Positions 7,638 through 17,064 of a stretch of 17,064 nucleotides of DNA are shown piece after piece. The stretch's first letter is position 1. Every line of letters begins with the position of its first letter. The notes under the pieces were generated by a model, which saw only the letters and a program-made list of their open reading frames with translations, was not told the origin of the DNA and did no database searches. Source of the DNA: Entophlyctis helioformis (taxonomy: Eukaryota; Chytridiomycota; Chytridiomycetes; Chytridiales; Chytriomycetaceae); assembly GCA_025526915.1 (NCBI GenBank), contig JAHLKH010000365.1:1-17064 (forward strand). Direction: 5' to 3'. The position numbers were made by a program, and so were the translations under genes.

Positions 7638-10600
7638 CTATACCAGCCCGAACCCTTTGGCGTTCTCAATGGCCGTCGTGAGCCGGTTAGCCAGCTTTTC
7701 CTTGCTCTCGTACTCTGGCAGCAGCAGCCTGCCAAAGCAGGTCAAGGCCGTCGGCAGGCGATCCGAGTCGGGGCCGTTGCGCTGCACGACAAACACGAGG
7801 TTGCCCAGGCCCTTCAAGGGCACGCGGTCCGACGCCGTGACGAAATTGAGCAGCTGCTTCTTCTGCTCGAGCGTCATGGCGTGCACAATGTCCCAGAACC
7901 ACACCATGACGGGATGGTCGGGGGAGTAGCCGTCATCGTACTCGGCCGCGCGCTGCAGCTCGCCGAAATCGAGGTCCGTCATCATCGTGCCGCAGATGAG
8001 CAGCTCGAGCTCGTCGGGCCGGCACAGTTTGAGCGCCTCGCCGCCAACAACCTTGTGGAAGCCGGCACGAAACGCGCGGAACGGCCGGCGGATAAACTCG
8101 TCCGTGTAGTGCTGCACATAGAGCTGCACGTACTCGACGCGGTTGGCGTTGGTGACGGGGATATCTGCGCCGTTGGCGACGAGCGGAAGCGTGCGCACTT
8201 GGCCGTACACTTCGTACGAGATTTCAAAGGAGCGCATAAAGACGTCGTAGACGTCGCCGTCGGTCCAGTCCAGGAGCTGCTGGAGTCCACGGCCGAGTGT
8301 CTGTCACATCCAGCAAGTGTCAGGATACAGCACTTGGGAAAAGCGAGTCACACGAGCAGGCTTACAGGAAACGCTTCTTTGAAATCATCAAAGGTCGGCC
8401 GGACGTCCAGCAGCTTCTTGTAGAGCAGCAGAGGGAGATGGATTCCCAGCATGACGCCGTTGTACAGCGCAAGGCCGATGATGATGCCGACAAGCTCAAA
8501 CTGTCGCTCCGGCTCCAGCGACGCGCCATTGATCCACGACGACCGCGTCTCCTCGTCATATACAAACATGCCGTACGACGGATCCAGTAGCCGGCTGACG
8601 AGCACCTGGAAAAACTCCTTTTGTACACCGCCTTGGTCTTGGCCCTCTTCACCGCCACAGACGAACCGGATCTTGAGTGGTTTCTTGAGGTCCACCTCCT
8701 TTTTGTAATCTGCATGGCCATCCAGTGTCAGCTGCTTGTCCAAACGTGCACGGCAGAGCGGGAGGCAGCAGCAGCATCAATACCTGGTCAAGGACATCGT
8801 CGACCAGACGCTCGCGGCGGATTTCGAGCACGAGGAAGGGGTTGGTCTTTTGCTTCATCTCCTGCTCGAGGTTGGATGCTCTGGGCGAGTCGACCAGGAA
8901 CCGCTGAGCATGCTGCATGAGCGCCTGGTTGACATATGCGTCTTCGTACACGAGCGACATCTGCACACGGGCGTCAATGTGCAAGATCCGTGTCTTGGCA
9001 ATGGGGTCCAGCAGGAACGGGAAGTTGAAGAACGAAAACTCAGTGACCGTGCCGGTGCCAGAGCCGTTTGAAGTGGAGCCCTGCATCGACCGACGCCACG
9101 TGCGGTACTCTTCCTTAAAGTTGAGCTTCTGGGCCAGGTTGGGCATCTGGAAGGTTGTATGCGGCGTGATGGGCTTGCGGGAAGTCGATTCGTTGGCGTG
9201 ACTGAGCATGCTGAGCGCTTTGACAGCGCCGATAAGAGACTCGTCTAGCTTGCTGGATCCCGAGTACACGTGGTCGACCACGTACTGCTGGAACACGCGG
9301 ATGATCTTTTCGAACCCGGCCGTGTCGTACTGCGACAGCCACCTGATGAGGACGGTGCGTGACTTTGTGCGGATGCTGCCGAGCACCAGACTGAGTTTTC
9401 TGAGCAGCGACTCGTGGTATGCGGGATCAAGGAGCAGCGGGTTCTGTCATGGCAAGCAGACGTCAATAGGCTGCGAGATAAGCAAGCCGGTCCAAGCCGG
9501 CTGCAGTGGGGTCTCACCTCCATCAGAATGAGCACGACGCGGAGGAGGTCTGGGCCGGCATGGTGCAGCTTGGACGTGTCCAGCAGCAGCTTGGCAAGAA
9601 GCAGCTCCAGTGCATTGGCCAAAACCGTCTGGAACATGCTCGACGGCGATAGCTGCAGGATGATATGGTACGACTTGCGCAGCGATGGAATGTCCAGCTT
9701 AGACGAGTTGGTGACTACGCTGCCCTCGGCCAAGAACGAGCGGCTGAGTGACGAGACGCTTGAGAACACGTTGCGGAGCGTGTTGACGAGGAAAGTCGCG
9801 TCTCCAGTCGCACTGGCATTGCTGCCGCTGCTGCTTGATGGCGATGTAGGGCTAGCTGGGCCGTTGTCAGGGAATGTCGACGTGTATGTGGCCACGGCGT
9901 GCTCCAAGAGTGTGAGCGTCAGATGGTTGAGCATCAGCTGCTGCTCTTCGTCGGCCGCAGTCTCGTCCAGTGCCAACGCCTGACCTGCTGGCTCGGGCAC
10001 AGGCGACGATGGGCCAGAGTCGGTGAAAGCATCAGCGTCGTGCACGCCAGCCGACTCGGACGGCGGTGTTCCTGGAATGGAATCGGAGACATTGTCGCCA
10101 GCCTTTGCAATGCCTCCCCAGACTGCGCTTTGCAGATTGGCTGCTGGCATTCATGGTTAAGATGGTGGTCAAGCTGGAGCATTTTGTCAAAGAAACATAC
10201 CTGTGGCGGACACGAGGCTTGGCAAATCCAAGAATGATCTGCTGCGGGGAGCAGAGGGGTCGGGTGTGTTAGGAGCCAGCAAAGACGATCCAGTGTTGGC
10301 TGCGTCTGGCGTCGTCGTTGCAGGCTGGTGGGCTGCGGAAGGAGCCGCATCAGACTGAGGCGACAGAGACGTTGTAGGTGCGACTGTTGCAAGACGCGAA
10401 GACGCGATGGGAGCGTATGGTCTAGCGGCCGCTCCAAGAAGAGATGCTGATGATGTAATGGATGGCTGTGTGCCATTGGCGAGTGATGTGCGGCTGCTGG
10501 CAAGTGCGCCAGACGACGTTGATCTTGGCAGATGATCGCTGCCAGTGTTTGGAAGGGCGTCTGACGGTCTCTGCTGAGCCAACGTCGCGTCATTGGCAGC

Positions 10601-11631
10601 ATCAGGCGCTGTGGACTGGAACAGTGACGCAAAGGGCGAGGCCGATAACAGCGAATGCAGAAAGGGCCGCGCTGGTTGCGGCTGCATGTCGCTCTGTCTG
10701 TCCATGGGGGTGTCTGCCGCCGCTGCATTGCTAGCAGATCCAGATGCAGATCCAGTGAGGAACGAGGAGATGGCGCCAAACACGCCGCCCGCATATCCAC
10801 TGCCGCTGCCACTGCCGCCGCTGTTTCCAGAAGCGGTGTTCAAAGTCGCGCCGGTGGCCGTCAGATCATGCGTAGAAGAGGCTCTTGAATGCGCAGGGCT
10901 GGCAAGCGGACTGCCCCTCGGACTTGCTCTCGGCGTGGCAAACGGCGACAGCGACAGCGTCTCTGGGAACGACACCTGCGGCTCCAGCGGGATCCGTGGA
11001 CAAAAGAAGACTCGCGGGCGGCTGGCGAGCTGCACTGCCATGATCGCGGCAGCGTCTTGCGTGAGGCGAGGGCCCACGGGGCAGGACGCGCACAGCTTGT
11101 GGTTGCAGGTGGGATCGCCGCAGCCTGTGCTCAGCTGGCAGTAGTACCTGTCAACGGCAAGGCGAGCGTGAGGCCCAGATCGCACATGGATGCACGCTGC
11201 AGCGAGCTGACGCACCGGCTAACCCGCTTCTCAAACTCGATGCGGGCGGTGTTGCGAGGGTCGTGGTGGGCCTTGTTGCGTGGCGAGGCGTCTTTGAGCG
11301 AGCTGGACAGCCGTGGATCGGCCAGCGCCGCCTTCATGGACGCACGGGGCGTGCCCGGCGTGCCTGGCGTGCTCGTGGCGCTGCTTCTGCTCGAGTGGCT
11401 GCCGCTGCTGCCGCCATGGCCCATGTTGACGCCGCTGGCATGGCGGTGGTGGCCGTGGCTGTAGCCAGCAGATGCATCGCTCTCGGCACGCGGCCTCTGG
11501 CTGCCGTGCAGCTGCTGTGCAAGCGACGCTGTGCCGCTCGCATTCGCTGCTGCTGCTGCCGCACGGCCCGCACTTGCACCAGCGGCAGTCGCACCTCTCG
11601 TCGCTGCCGACTGAGCCGGCTCGGATTCCAT
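7638..11631 (-). CDS. E6AP/UBE3A-type HECT ubiquitin ligase (Hul4-like)
   Basis: Exons on the minus strand: 11631-11216, 11147-10201, 10143-9518, 9443-8784, 8734-8366 and 8300-7638, giving 1226 residues. The first splice creates the AZUL zinc finger RYYCQLSTGCGDPTC...CASCP (residues 139-162; Cys 148, 153, 158 and 161), specific to the UBE3A family. Residues about 190-470 are Ser/Ala/Pro-rich and probably disordered. The region from LILMENPLLLDPAYHESLL onward follows the UBE3A central domain. The HECT domain (about 890-1226) includes QGGVQKEFFQVLVSRL, GIIIGLALYNGVMLGIH and DELELLICGT, with the catalytic Cys in LPTALTCFGRLLLPEY (codon 7739-7737, about residue 1194), and ends AKGFGLV, close to the UBE3A end. 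It should accept ubiquitin on that Cys and pass it to substrates. The ATG at 11631 is the first in frame. The stop is directly followed by AATAAA. Confidence 0.93.
10141..10145 (-). other. NAGNAG tandem splice acceptor in the HECT gene
   Basis: On the minus strand the intron starting at 10200 ends in CAGCAG (10146-10141). Using the first or second AG gives exons starting at 10143 or 10140. Both keep frame and differ by one alanine (SATA-ANLQ or SAT-ANLQ). Confidence 0.5.
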
Positions 11632-11669
11632 TTTGAATCTCGCTCGCAAACACAGAAAGGCGACTCGCG
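11632..11669. promoter_or_regulatory. 38-bp bidirectional start region (HECT / STPG1-like)
   Basis: Only 38 bp separate the two divergent start codons. Each transcript must therefore begin within the spacer or inside the other gene's transcribed region. No TATA-like element is seen. Confidence 0.6.
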
Positions 11670-13293
11670 ATGCAGGACGACGAGGTCGAGCAGCCGCGCT
11701 CAAAGCCGGTCAAGCACAGCAAGAACACGGACGGCAACGGGAAGCACCTCAAGCTGTACATGCACCCGCCCAGCATCCCCACAAAGTTCCAGACGATCCA
11801 TTTCGACGACAGCGAAAGCAAGGCCTTCAATTCCACCTCGAGGCGATTCAATCTGCACGCCGTGAGTCGTTGTCGTCGTTATCGTCTGCAAGCGCATGCA
11901 TGCCACTGCTGATCGCACCGTCGGCTGTGCTGCTAGGACGACCTGCCTGGGCCGGGCTACTACTCCAAGGCAGCCGAGCGCGTCGAGAAGCTCTTTGTCG
12001 ACGCGTCCGTCTCGACCAAAGGATACGGCGTTGGCTTCGCATCGCATGTGAGTCTCGCCCAGCAGTCGCCGCGCAGTTGTCCCGGCCTTGCCAGAGCCCC
12101 AACACGCACATCTGCAATGCATGCCAGAGCCGCAGGTTTGTCAAGCCGCCAACGGATCTCGAAACCACCATCCCAGTGTCGCCCGCGCAGTACCATCCAA
12201 AGACACCGACATACTCGTACTCGCTGTCGCACTCGCTGTCGCCGGCGTTTCGGGCACCTGTTGCTATCCCCACACGCGAGATGGACAGAGTCGCCGGCTC
12301 GACTGTGCCGTTCACGCGAACAAGATGGGCACCCAACCCGACACCTGGCCCTGGCGAGTACGAGCCGCATCGCGTGGTGATGGCTGGATCGACACGAGGC
12401 ACATACGCCCCCACGGACCGCGGCGCAGAGTTTGTGTTCAAGAGCCGCACGTCGCGCAGTGAGCTCGGTGCCGGTGGATCGATCCCTGGCAAAGACGCCC
12501 CGCCTCCCGGTACACGACCGCCATGCTGCCCGCTGCACTCGGTGCTGTCTTGAATGGAGCGCTGATGCGGCAGGTGTGTACAGGGTCGTACGATGTCACA
12601 CGCGCCGAGATGGCTGTTGTCAAGACGAGTCAGGGAGCGCAGGCTGCATTCAAAGCCACGGCACGCAAACCGCCGTCGCATCAGCAGTTGAGTCGCCACT
12701 GGCAGATCGAGTTGCCAAGCCGTCCAGTCACGCACTGACTTTGCATCCATGGGCAGCGTGTCTGTTCTGGGGCCAGGTGCATACGAAGTCATGGGATCCA
12801 ACAAAGACACGCACGACGCATCCATCCGGAAAGTGTAAGTCAGCCGTCGCTGTGATGGTGGGGTGGATGCCAGTCCAGTGAAGCAGTCTGACTCGCCATG
12901 TATGGACAGACATTTGCGTGGTCGCGTGGGCACGATTGCTGCTCTGCCGCCCCGGCCATCCACGCCACTGTCAACACAGATCGCTGTGCCCGGGTCAGGC
13001 ATGACGCCTATCGCGTTCCCAAGTCCAGGGAGATACGAGGTCGCCCGATGCACGGACAGCGTGCACCGGACAGCACCCATCACAAGCAGCATCTTTGTGA
13101 GCAAGTCGCCCAGGTTTGTCGGATCCGTGCCGCCGAACCGGCCTGGTCCAGGTGAGATGCTGCTGCCTGTCTCGCACCATGACCCGATGAAACGCGCGAC
13201 TGATGCAGGCAGCATGGCGCAGGGTTCTACCATCCCGTGCCAGACATCAAGTACCGGTCATTCAGACTCAACATCGACAACACGTGGTCGTGA
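11670..13293 (+). CDS. STPG1-like sperm-tail PG-rich repeat (SHIPPO) protein
   Basis: Seven exons (11670-11861, 11937-12047, 12128-12509, 12584-12686, 12757-12834, 12910-13151, 13223-13293) give 392 residues. Repeats of the STPGR type are DLPGPGYYSK, PTPGPGEYEP, PPPGSYDV, VLGPGAYEVM, FPSPGRYEVA and RPGPGFYHPV. SVSTKGYGVGFASHSRRF and the C-terminal KYRSFRLNIDNTWS resemble STPG1 (MAPO2) and ODF3-type proteins. Related animal proteins associate with axonemal or flagellar microtubules, so a role in the zoospore flagellum is likely, by inference. Several PG repeats are completed only across splice junctions, which supports the exon model. The intron 12687-12756 uses an unusual GTTGAG donor with a CACTGAC branch-like site; an alternative donor at 12675 gives the same frame. 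Confidence 0.85.
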
Positions 13294-13349
13294 TGTGCCC
13301 TGCAGCATGCTGTTTGATAAAGACAAGCTTCATTTCCAGACCAAGAGCC
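13294..13349. other. 56-bp convergent spacer
   Basis: It separates the stop codons of the STPG1-like gene (plus) and the EI24-like gene (minus). There is no AATAAA on either strand, so the 3' UTRs probably extend into the opposite gene. Confidence 0.65.
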
Positions 13350-15020
13350 CTATGGCGGCGATGACGACTGGATGGATGTGGCAGATGCACCTGAAGAGCC
13401 AGGATCATAGACAGACGCAGCAGACGCGTTTGCCGTTGCGGCAATCGACTCGCGTTTCCGCTTGATCCAGCCGATGAGGAGCACATTGGTTTTCTGCGCA
13501 AGCCAGAAGATGGGCAGACGGCGCGGGAGCCACCGAGGACGGTGTGTCTCTTTGCGCGAGGGGACGGGACGCGACCGGGTCGCCATGATGATGTACTGAT
13601 GGTATCCAAGCACACGCACAGCCGTCAGCATTGGTGGCAGATGTGGGCAACACGCCAGCCACTCTTGGTGCATACCATGGGAAAGACAAGTGCAAAGAGA
13701 CCCAGATTAATGGTTTGCGGGAAGAAGAAGGTGAGCATCGTGATGGGCAGTCCTGCGTACGATATGCCATGTCAGTTCCTTCTGCCTGCGTGCTGCACTC
13801 TAGTGTGTGCATGCAAGCAATGTCGAGCGTACCGAAACCTGCAAAGTAGATCCAGTGCGTCTCAAAGTACTCGATCTGCTGGTTGAGCGACCACCCGCGA
13901 TGGATCCACTGGTACTCAAACGCAAAGAATGAGGATACAAAGTTGAAGAGCGCGAAACTGAGCACCGGGCCGATGTATGGGATTCGCGACAGCAGTGCAG
14001 CCTGCAGCATGTAGTTGAAGATGAGGATACCGCGGTACGCATCGCTGACTGCATTTTTGATTAACCTGTCCATGCAGCGGCAGTCAGATGCGGCCGCCGT
14101 CGAGTGCACGTGCATGCGAGGAGCACTGACTTGGGAAGCGAGACCTGTGGCGTGGCTGTTTCGCCCACAAAGATCTGGAACGATCGTGTTGCAATGTCCT
14201 GGTACCACTTGCTGCTGGCAAAGAAGCTTGCGGCATACAGCGGATACACCCATGCCGTCTGTCCTGCAGCGGTCAGCTTGTGGGGGACATTCGGGTATCA
14301 ACCCATCGCAATTGACGGCTCGAGAGACATACGTAATAGAGACCAGTGATTAGGCTTCCGAGACTGCGCAGGATGGACCCAATGTCGTCTGAGAAGCCAA
14401 GCGAGCGGCTGAGGGTCACCATAGCGAGCCGAGCCAGCGGCGATACGATGTGGTCAAAGGCGAGGATGGATCCGAGGAAGATGACGCCGTTGAGGAAGAT
14501 GCACTGCAGCAGCCGAGTCTTGAGCGTCGTTGACCTGCCAGAGTCGACAGAGTCAGCAGCAACAGCAGGAGTAGAAGCAGGCAGTGTCTGGAGGAAAGAG
14601 CAGAGCGCACCCATAGACGACAAAGAGCGAGATGGGCCATGCGAACGAGTCTTTCAGGCCAGCCACCAGATACGATGCTGCCAGGGTGGCCGACTGTGCA
14701 AGCGACGGCTGTTGCTGCTGCTGCTGCTGCTGTCTGGCAGGCGGCCGTTGCTGCTGCTGCCCTGACGGTGGCTCACGAGAAGGCCGGCCTGATGCTGTAT
14801 CGCCAGCCAGCCTGTGCCGCCGTGGCCCATCATGGCCAGGCCCCCTGGTGGCTGGCCCTGCCGTCTCACCGCCACCGCCGCCTGCATGCATTCGAGACGC
14901 GGTTGGCGATCTTGTGGAAAGTCGCGGTGGCCCAGCAAACTGACCCAAAGAACCAGAGCCAGGCCCGGCTTCGGCATACTGTACGCAGACTTTCGAGCCT
15001 GATTGAAGGAGTTGCACCAT
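13350..15020 (-). CDS. EI24 (etoposide-induced 2.4) family membrane protein
   Basis: Minus-strand exons 15020-14611, 14534-14333, 14258-14131, 14065-13833, 13752-13676 and 13595-13350 give 431 residues. Family-like blocks in order: LLQCIFLNGVIFLGSIL; the splice-made YYTAWVYPLYAASFF followed by SSKWYQDIA; IPYIGPVLSFALFNFVSSFF; EYQWIHRGWSL; HWIYFAGFGLPITMLTFFFP; and FALVFPMYIIMA. Several hydrophobic membrane segments are present. Human EI24 is an ER protein involved in autophagy and growth suppression; an ER role here is inferred. The N-terminal about 120 residues are Pro/Gly/Gln-rich, with Q4 and Q8 tracts, and unlike the core. The C-terminal tail is basic, then Ser/Ala-rich. Reading straight through introns gives a misleading 298-residue frame on this strand. 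The start is the ATG at 15020; a later Met is possible, since the N-terminus is not conserved. Confidence 0.85.
14709..14759 (-). repeat. Two glutamine codon runs in the EI24-like N-terminus
   Basis: Plus-strand CTG/TTG runs at 14709-14732 (8 triplets) and 14748-14759 (4 triplets) read as Q8 and Q4 on the minus strand, separated by RPPAR. Confidence 0.85.
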
Positions 15021-15284
15021 CTGAAAAGCAAAGCGAAAAGGGCTTCGCTTCTATACCAGACAACAAACTGTTGACTTTCCAGCCTGTTCCAGCCACAGCG
15101 GATCCGCCTCACTTGACGAGGCAGCAGCAGAAGCAGCAGCAGCAGCAGCAGCATCCGACACACACAAGCTGGCAGACCAGTCGTCACGGGTTCTGGCACA
15201 CGATCGCAGCAGTCGAGACTGTCGCAGGGAGAAAAGCCATCAACAGAGCCCAGCCGCATCTGACACGATCGCTGTCTCGCCAGA
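15021..15284. promoter_or_regulatory. Divergent promoter region (EI24-like / STK32-like) with CAG repeat
   Basis: 264 bp between divergent start codons. It contains an inverted repeat (AAGCGAA at about 15030-15036, TTCGCTT at about 15043-15049, spacer AAGGGC), a CAG tract with one AAG interruption at 15122-15151, and no recognisable gene. Confidence 0.5.
15122..15151 (+). repeat. Interrupted CAG microsatellite (10 triplets, one AAG)
   Basis: Three CAG, one AAG and six CAG triplets lie upstream of the kinase start codon, probably in its 5' UTR. The tract is non-coding in my gene models, unlike the other CAG runs of the window. Confidence 0.85.
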
Positions 15285-17064
15285 ATGGGGTGTGGCAGTT
15301 CGAAAGGCCGGCAGGGGATCATCAAGCCCTATGAGTATGTGACGATGCAAAACTTTCAGGTGCAAAAAGTCATTGGCAAGGGTGGTTTCGGCAAGGTACG
15401 TCGCCGTCCCTGTCGCTGGCAGCACGCCTCTGGGCATCCTTCCAGTCACGGCCGCTCTCCCACAGCAGCCATGCGTCGCATACCGTGTGCCACGCAACCT
15501 TTCCCCCATTTTTGGCAGCGATCTGGACATCAGTTGCAAACAAAAGCAGCAGCAGTGGCTAACAGCGGTGGCGGCGTGAAACACAGGTGTGCATCGTCGA
15601 ACGCAAACAGGATCGCGCACTGTTCGCTCTCAAGTACACGGAAAAGGAAAAGGCGTCCAAAGACCGCGCGCTGCACTACATTCTCCAGGAACGCAACATT
15701 CTCGAAGACGTGCACCATCCGTACATTTGCGCCATGCGGTACTCGTTCCAGGATTCAAAGTTTCTGTACATGGTGCTGGATCTCATGGAGGGCGGCGACC
15801 TGCGGTTTCATCTCAAGAACATGAAGCGCGTGCCCGAGGTACGGATGTTGCTGGCGAGGGGGGCGAACGGCGTTGCTGCAGACTGATGCTTTCAACTGCA
15901 GAACACGACGCTGTTTATCGTGTCAGAGATCAGCTCGGCGCTCGAGTACTTGCATTCGCTCAATATCGTGCATCGGGACATCAAGCCGGATGTAAGGGTC
16001 TTGCCGATCACGCGTTTGCCGTTTGGGTTGGGTTCGCTGATGTGCCGATTGCTGCAGAACATCCTGCTCGACAAGTCGGGACATGCGCATCTTTCAGATT
16101 TCAACGTGGCCGTGCAGTACATTGTTGGCAAGCCGCTCAAGTCCATAGCAGGGACCGAGCCTTGTAAGTGTCGCGCGGTCCGTCGCTCGCAACAACGCTG
16201 ACACTCGCCAATCCACACACACGTGACAGACCATGGCACCCGAGATGCTCAACGGACAGGGATACTTTGGCGCTGTCGACTGGTGGTCGCTCGGCGTGAC
16301 CATGTTTGAGCTCATTTACGGCGAGCGGCCCTTTCGCAGCAAGCACCGCCGCGAGCTCATCAAGAAGGGCAAATGGCGGTTCCCGCCTGACGCCAAAGAC
16401 GTGTCCGAGGCATGCATGCTTGCTCTCACTGATTTCCTGCGGCTCGATCCATCGCGTCGGCTTGGCTATGGGTACGCTGGCAGCGGGCTCGACAGTCTTC
16501 GAGTGCACCCGTTCTTTGGCAAAATGGACTGGGACGGGCTCGCGTCTCGGCTCGCGGCCACCCCCCGTTCGTGCCAACCGTTGCCCAGCCGTCGTCCAAC
16601 TTTGCGTGCGATGCAAGCTCGGACGAGCTTGTCATGTACCTCAAGCAGATGAAAGCCATTGGCGCTGTGGGTCCTGGCTCCACGTCGCTGTCCACTGGAT
16701 TCCAAGATCCAATGGCAGACATTGTCCCTGAGTTTCTGGTACGTGTGCACGTCCACCGCGTGCCTAGTCCGCATGCAACTGACAGTCAAGTGCCGATGGT
16801 TGAATGCAGTATTACGACTACACGGTCATCGATCCGAACGTCTACCGCCCGTCCGTTTTGTCGTCCGACCAGCCGCAGCGTGGGTACGAGGAGCAGACCG
16901 TGTCGCCGCAAACCACAACAACTCAGATGGGCGGCACAGGCAGTCCGCCCGGCCCAGGATCCATGTCATCCCACATCAACCCTTACACGGCAGGTGTCGA
17001 GCGCATCAACACCAACTTCGAGACCAACAACGCCAGCTTTGCGAGCTTTGCCTTTTCGACGTCC
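15285..17064 (+). CDS. STK32/YANK-type Ser/Thr kinase, 3' partial, with two apparent frameshifts
   Basis: Exons 15285-15395, 15587-15838, 15902-15991, 16058-16163, 16230-16738 and 16810 to the window end. The protein starts MGCGSS, an N-myristoylation signal as in STK32. Kinase motifs: IGKGGFGKV, FALKY (ATP lysine), LQERNIL (helix C Glu), MVLDLMEGGDLRFHL, HRDIKPDN (Asp codon 15977-15979), DFN instead of DFG (16097-16105, typical of YANK kinases), MAPEM and DWWSLGVTMFEL. It probably acts at membranes. Splicing at 16163/16230 makes the tyrosine of GTEPY but leaves one extra base before ATG GCA CCC, and the six-C run at 16561-16566 is one base short of restoring PPFVPTVAQ. The two shifts cancel, so the exon total stays in frame. 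They may be assembly errors or real damage. The tail contains FLYYDY, resembling an AGC hydrophobic motif. The first intron (191 nt) is unusually long here. Confidence 0.85.

Noticed and set aside
10593..11144. 183-codon plus-strand frame opposite the HECT gene
   Set aside because: Mirror of the Ser/Ala/Gly-rich linker of the HECT ligase, composition-driven and without motifs.
13405..14301. 298-codon minus-strand open frame as one continuous protein
   Set aside because: It reads through three introns of the EI24-like gene; the spliced frame restores GFGLPITMLTFFFP and other family blocks.

Overview
The window is intron-rich nuclear DNA from a fungus, most likely a zoosporic (flagellated, chytrid-like) one. 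Reasons: dense spliceosomal introns of mostly 49-112 nt with GT(A/G)(A/T/C)GT-type donors; very tight gene packing; glutamine microsatellites; fungal-type AGC/YANK kinase, HECT and Ulp2 genes; and a sperm-tail PG-rich (SHIPPO) protein, a family tied to flagella and axonemes. The genus cannot be told from sequence alone.

Layout: (1) 1-2566, plus strand, 5' end not resolved: an intron-bearing Fanzor, the eukaryotic relative of TnpB/Cas12 RNA-guided nucleases, with RuvC and zinc-ribbon motifs intact once seven exons are joined. (2) 2567-2824: intergenic DNA with a cluster of hairpins just after the Fanzor stop (candidate guide-RNA scaffold and element right end), then a palindromic E-box before the next gene. 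(3) 2825-7565, plus: Ulp2/SENP6-7-type SUMO protease with its catalytic domain split by about 400 residues. (4) 11631-7638, minus: E6AP/UBE3A-type (Hul4-like) HECT ubiquitin ligase with an N-terminal AZUL zinc finger. (5) 11670-13293, plus: STPG1-like flagellar protein, starting 38 bp from the HECT start codon. (6) 15020-13350, minus: EI24 (etoposide-induced 2.4) family membrane protein. (7) 15285-17064, plus, 3' partial: STK32/YANK-type protein kinase with two compensating apparent frameshifts.

Exon joins were made by hand from splice dinucleotides, reading phase and family motifs. The summed exon lengths of the SUMO protease, HECT, STPG1 and EI24 models are each divisible by three and end at a stop. 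Genes 2-6 look like ordinary host genes packed head-to-head or tail-to-tail (38-264 bp between starts, 56-72 bp between stops). The Fanzor locus and the hairpin cluster behind it are the part most likely to hold an undescribed system: a candidate RNA-guided DNA nuclease with its putative guide RNA, sitting in the upstream region of a SUMO protease gene.
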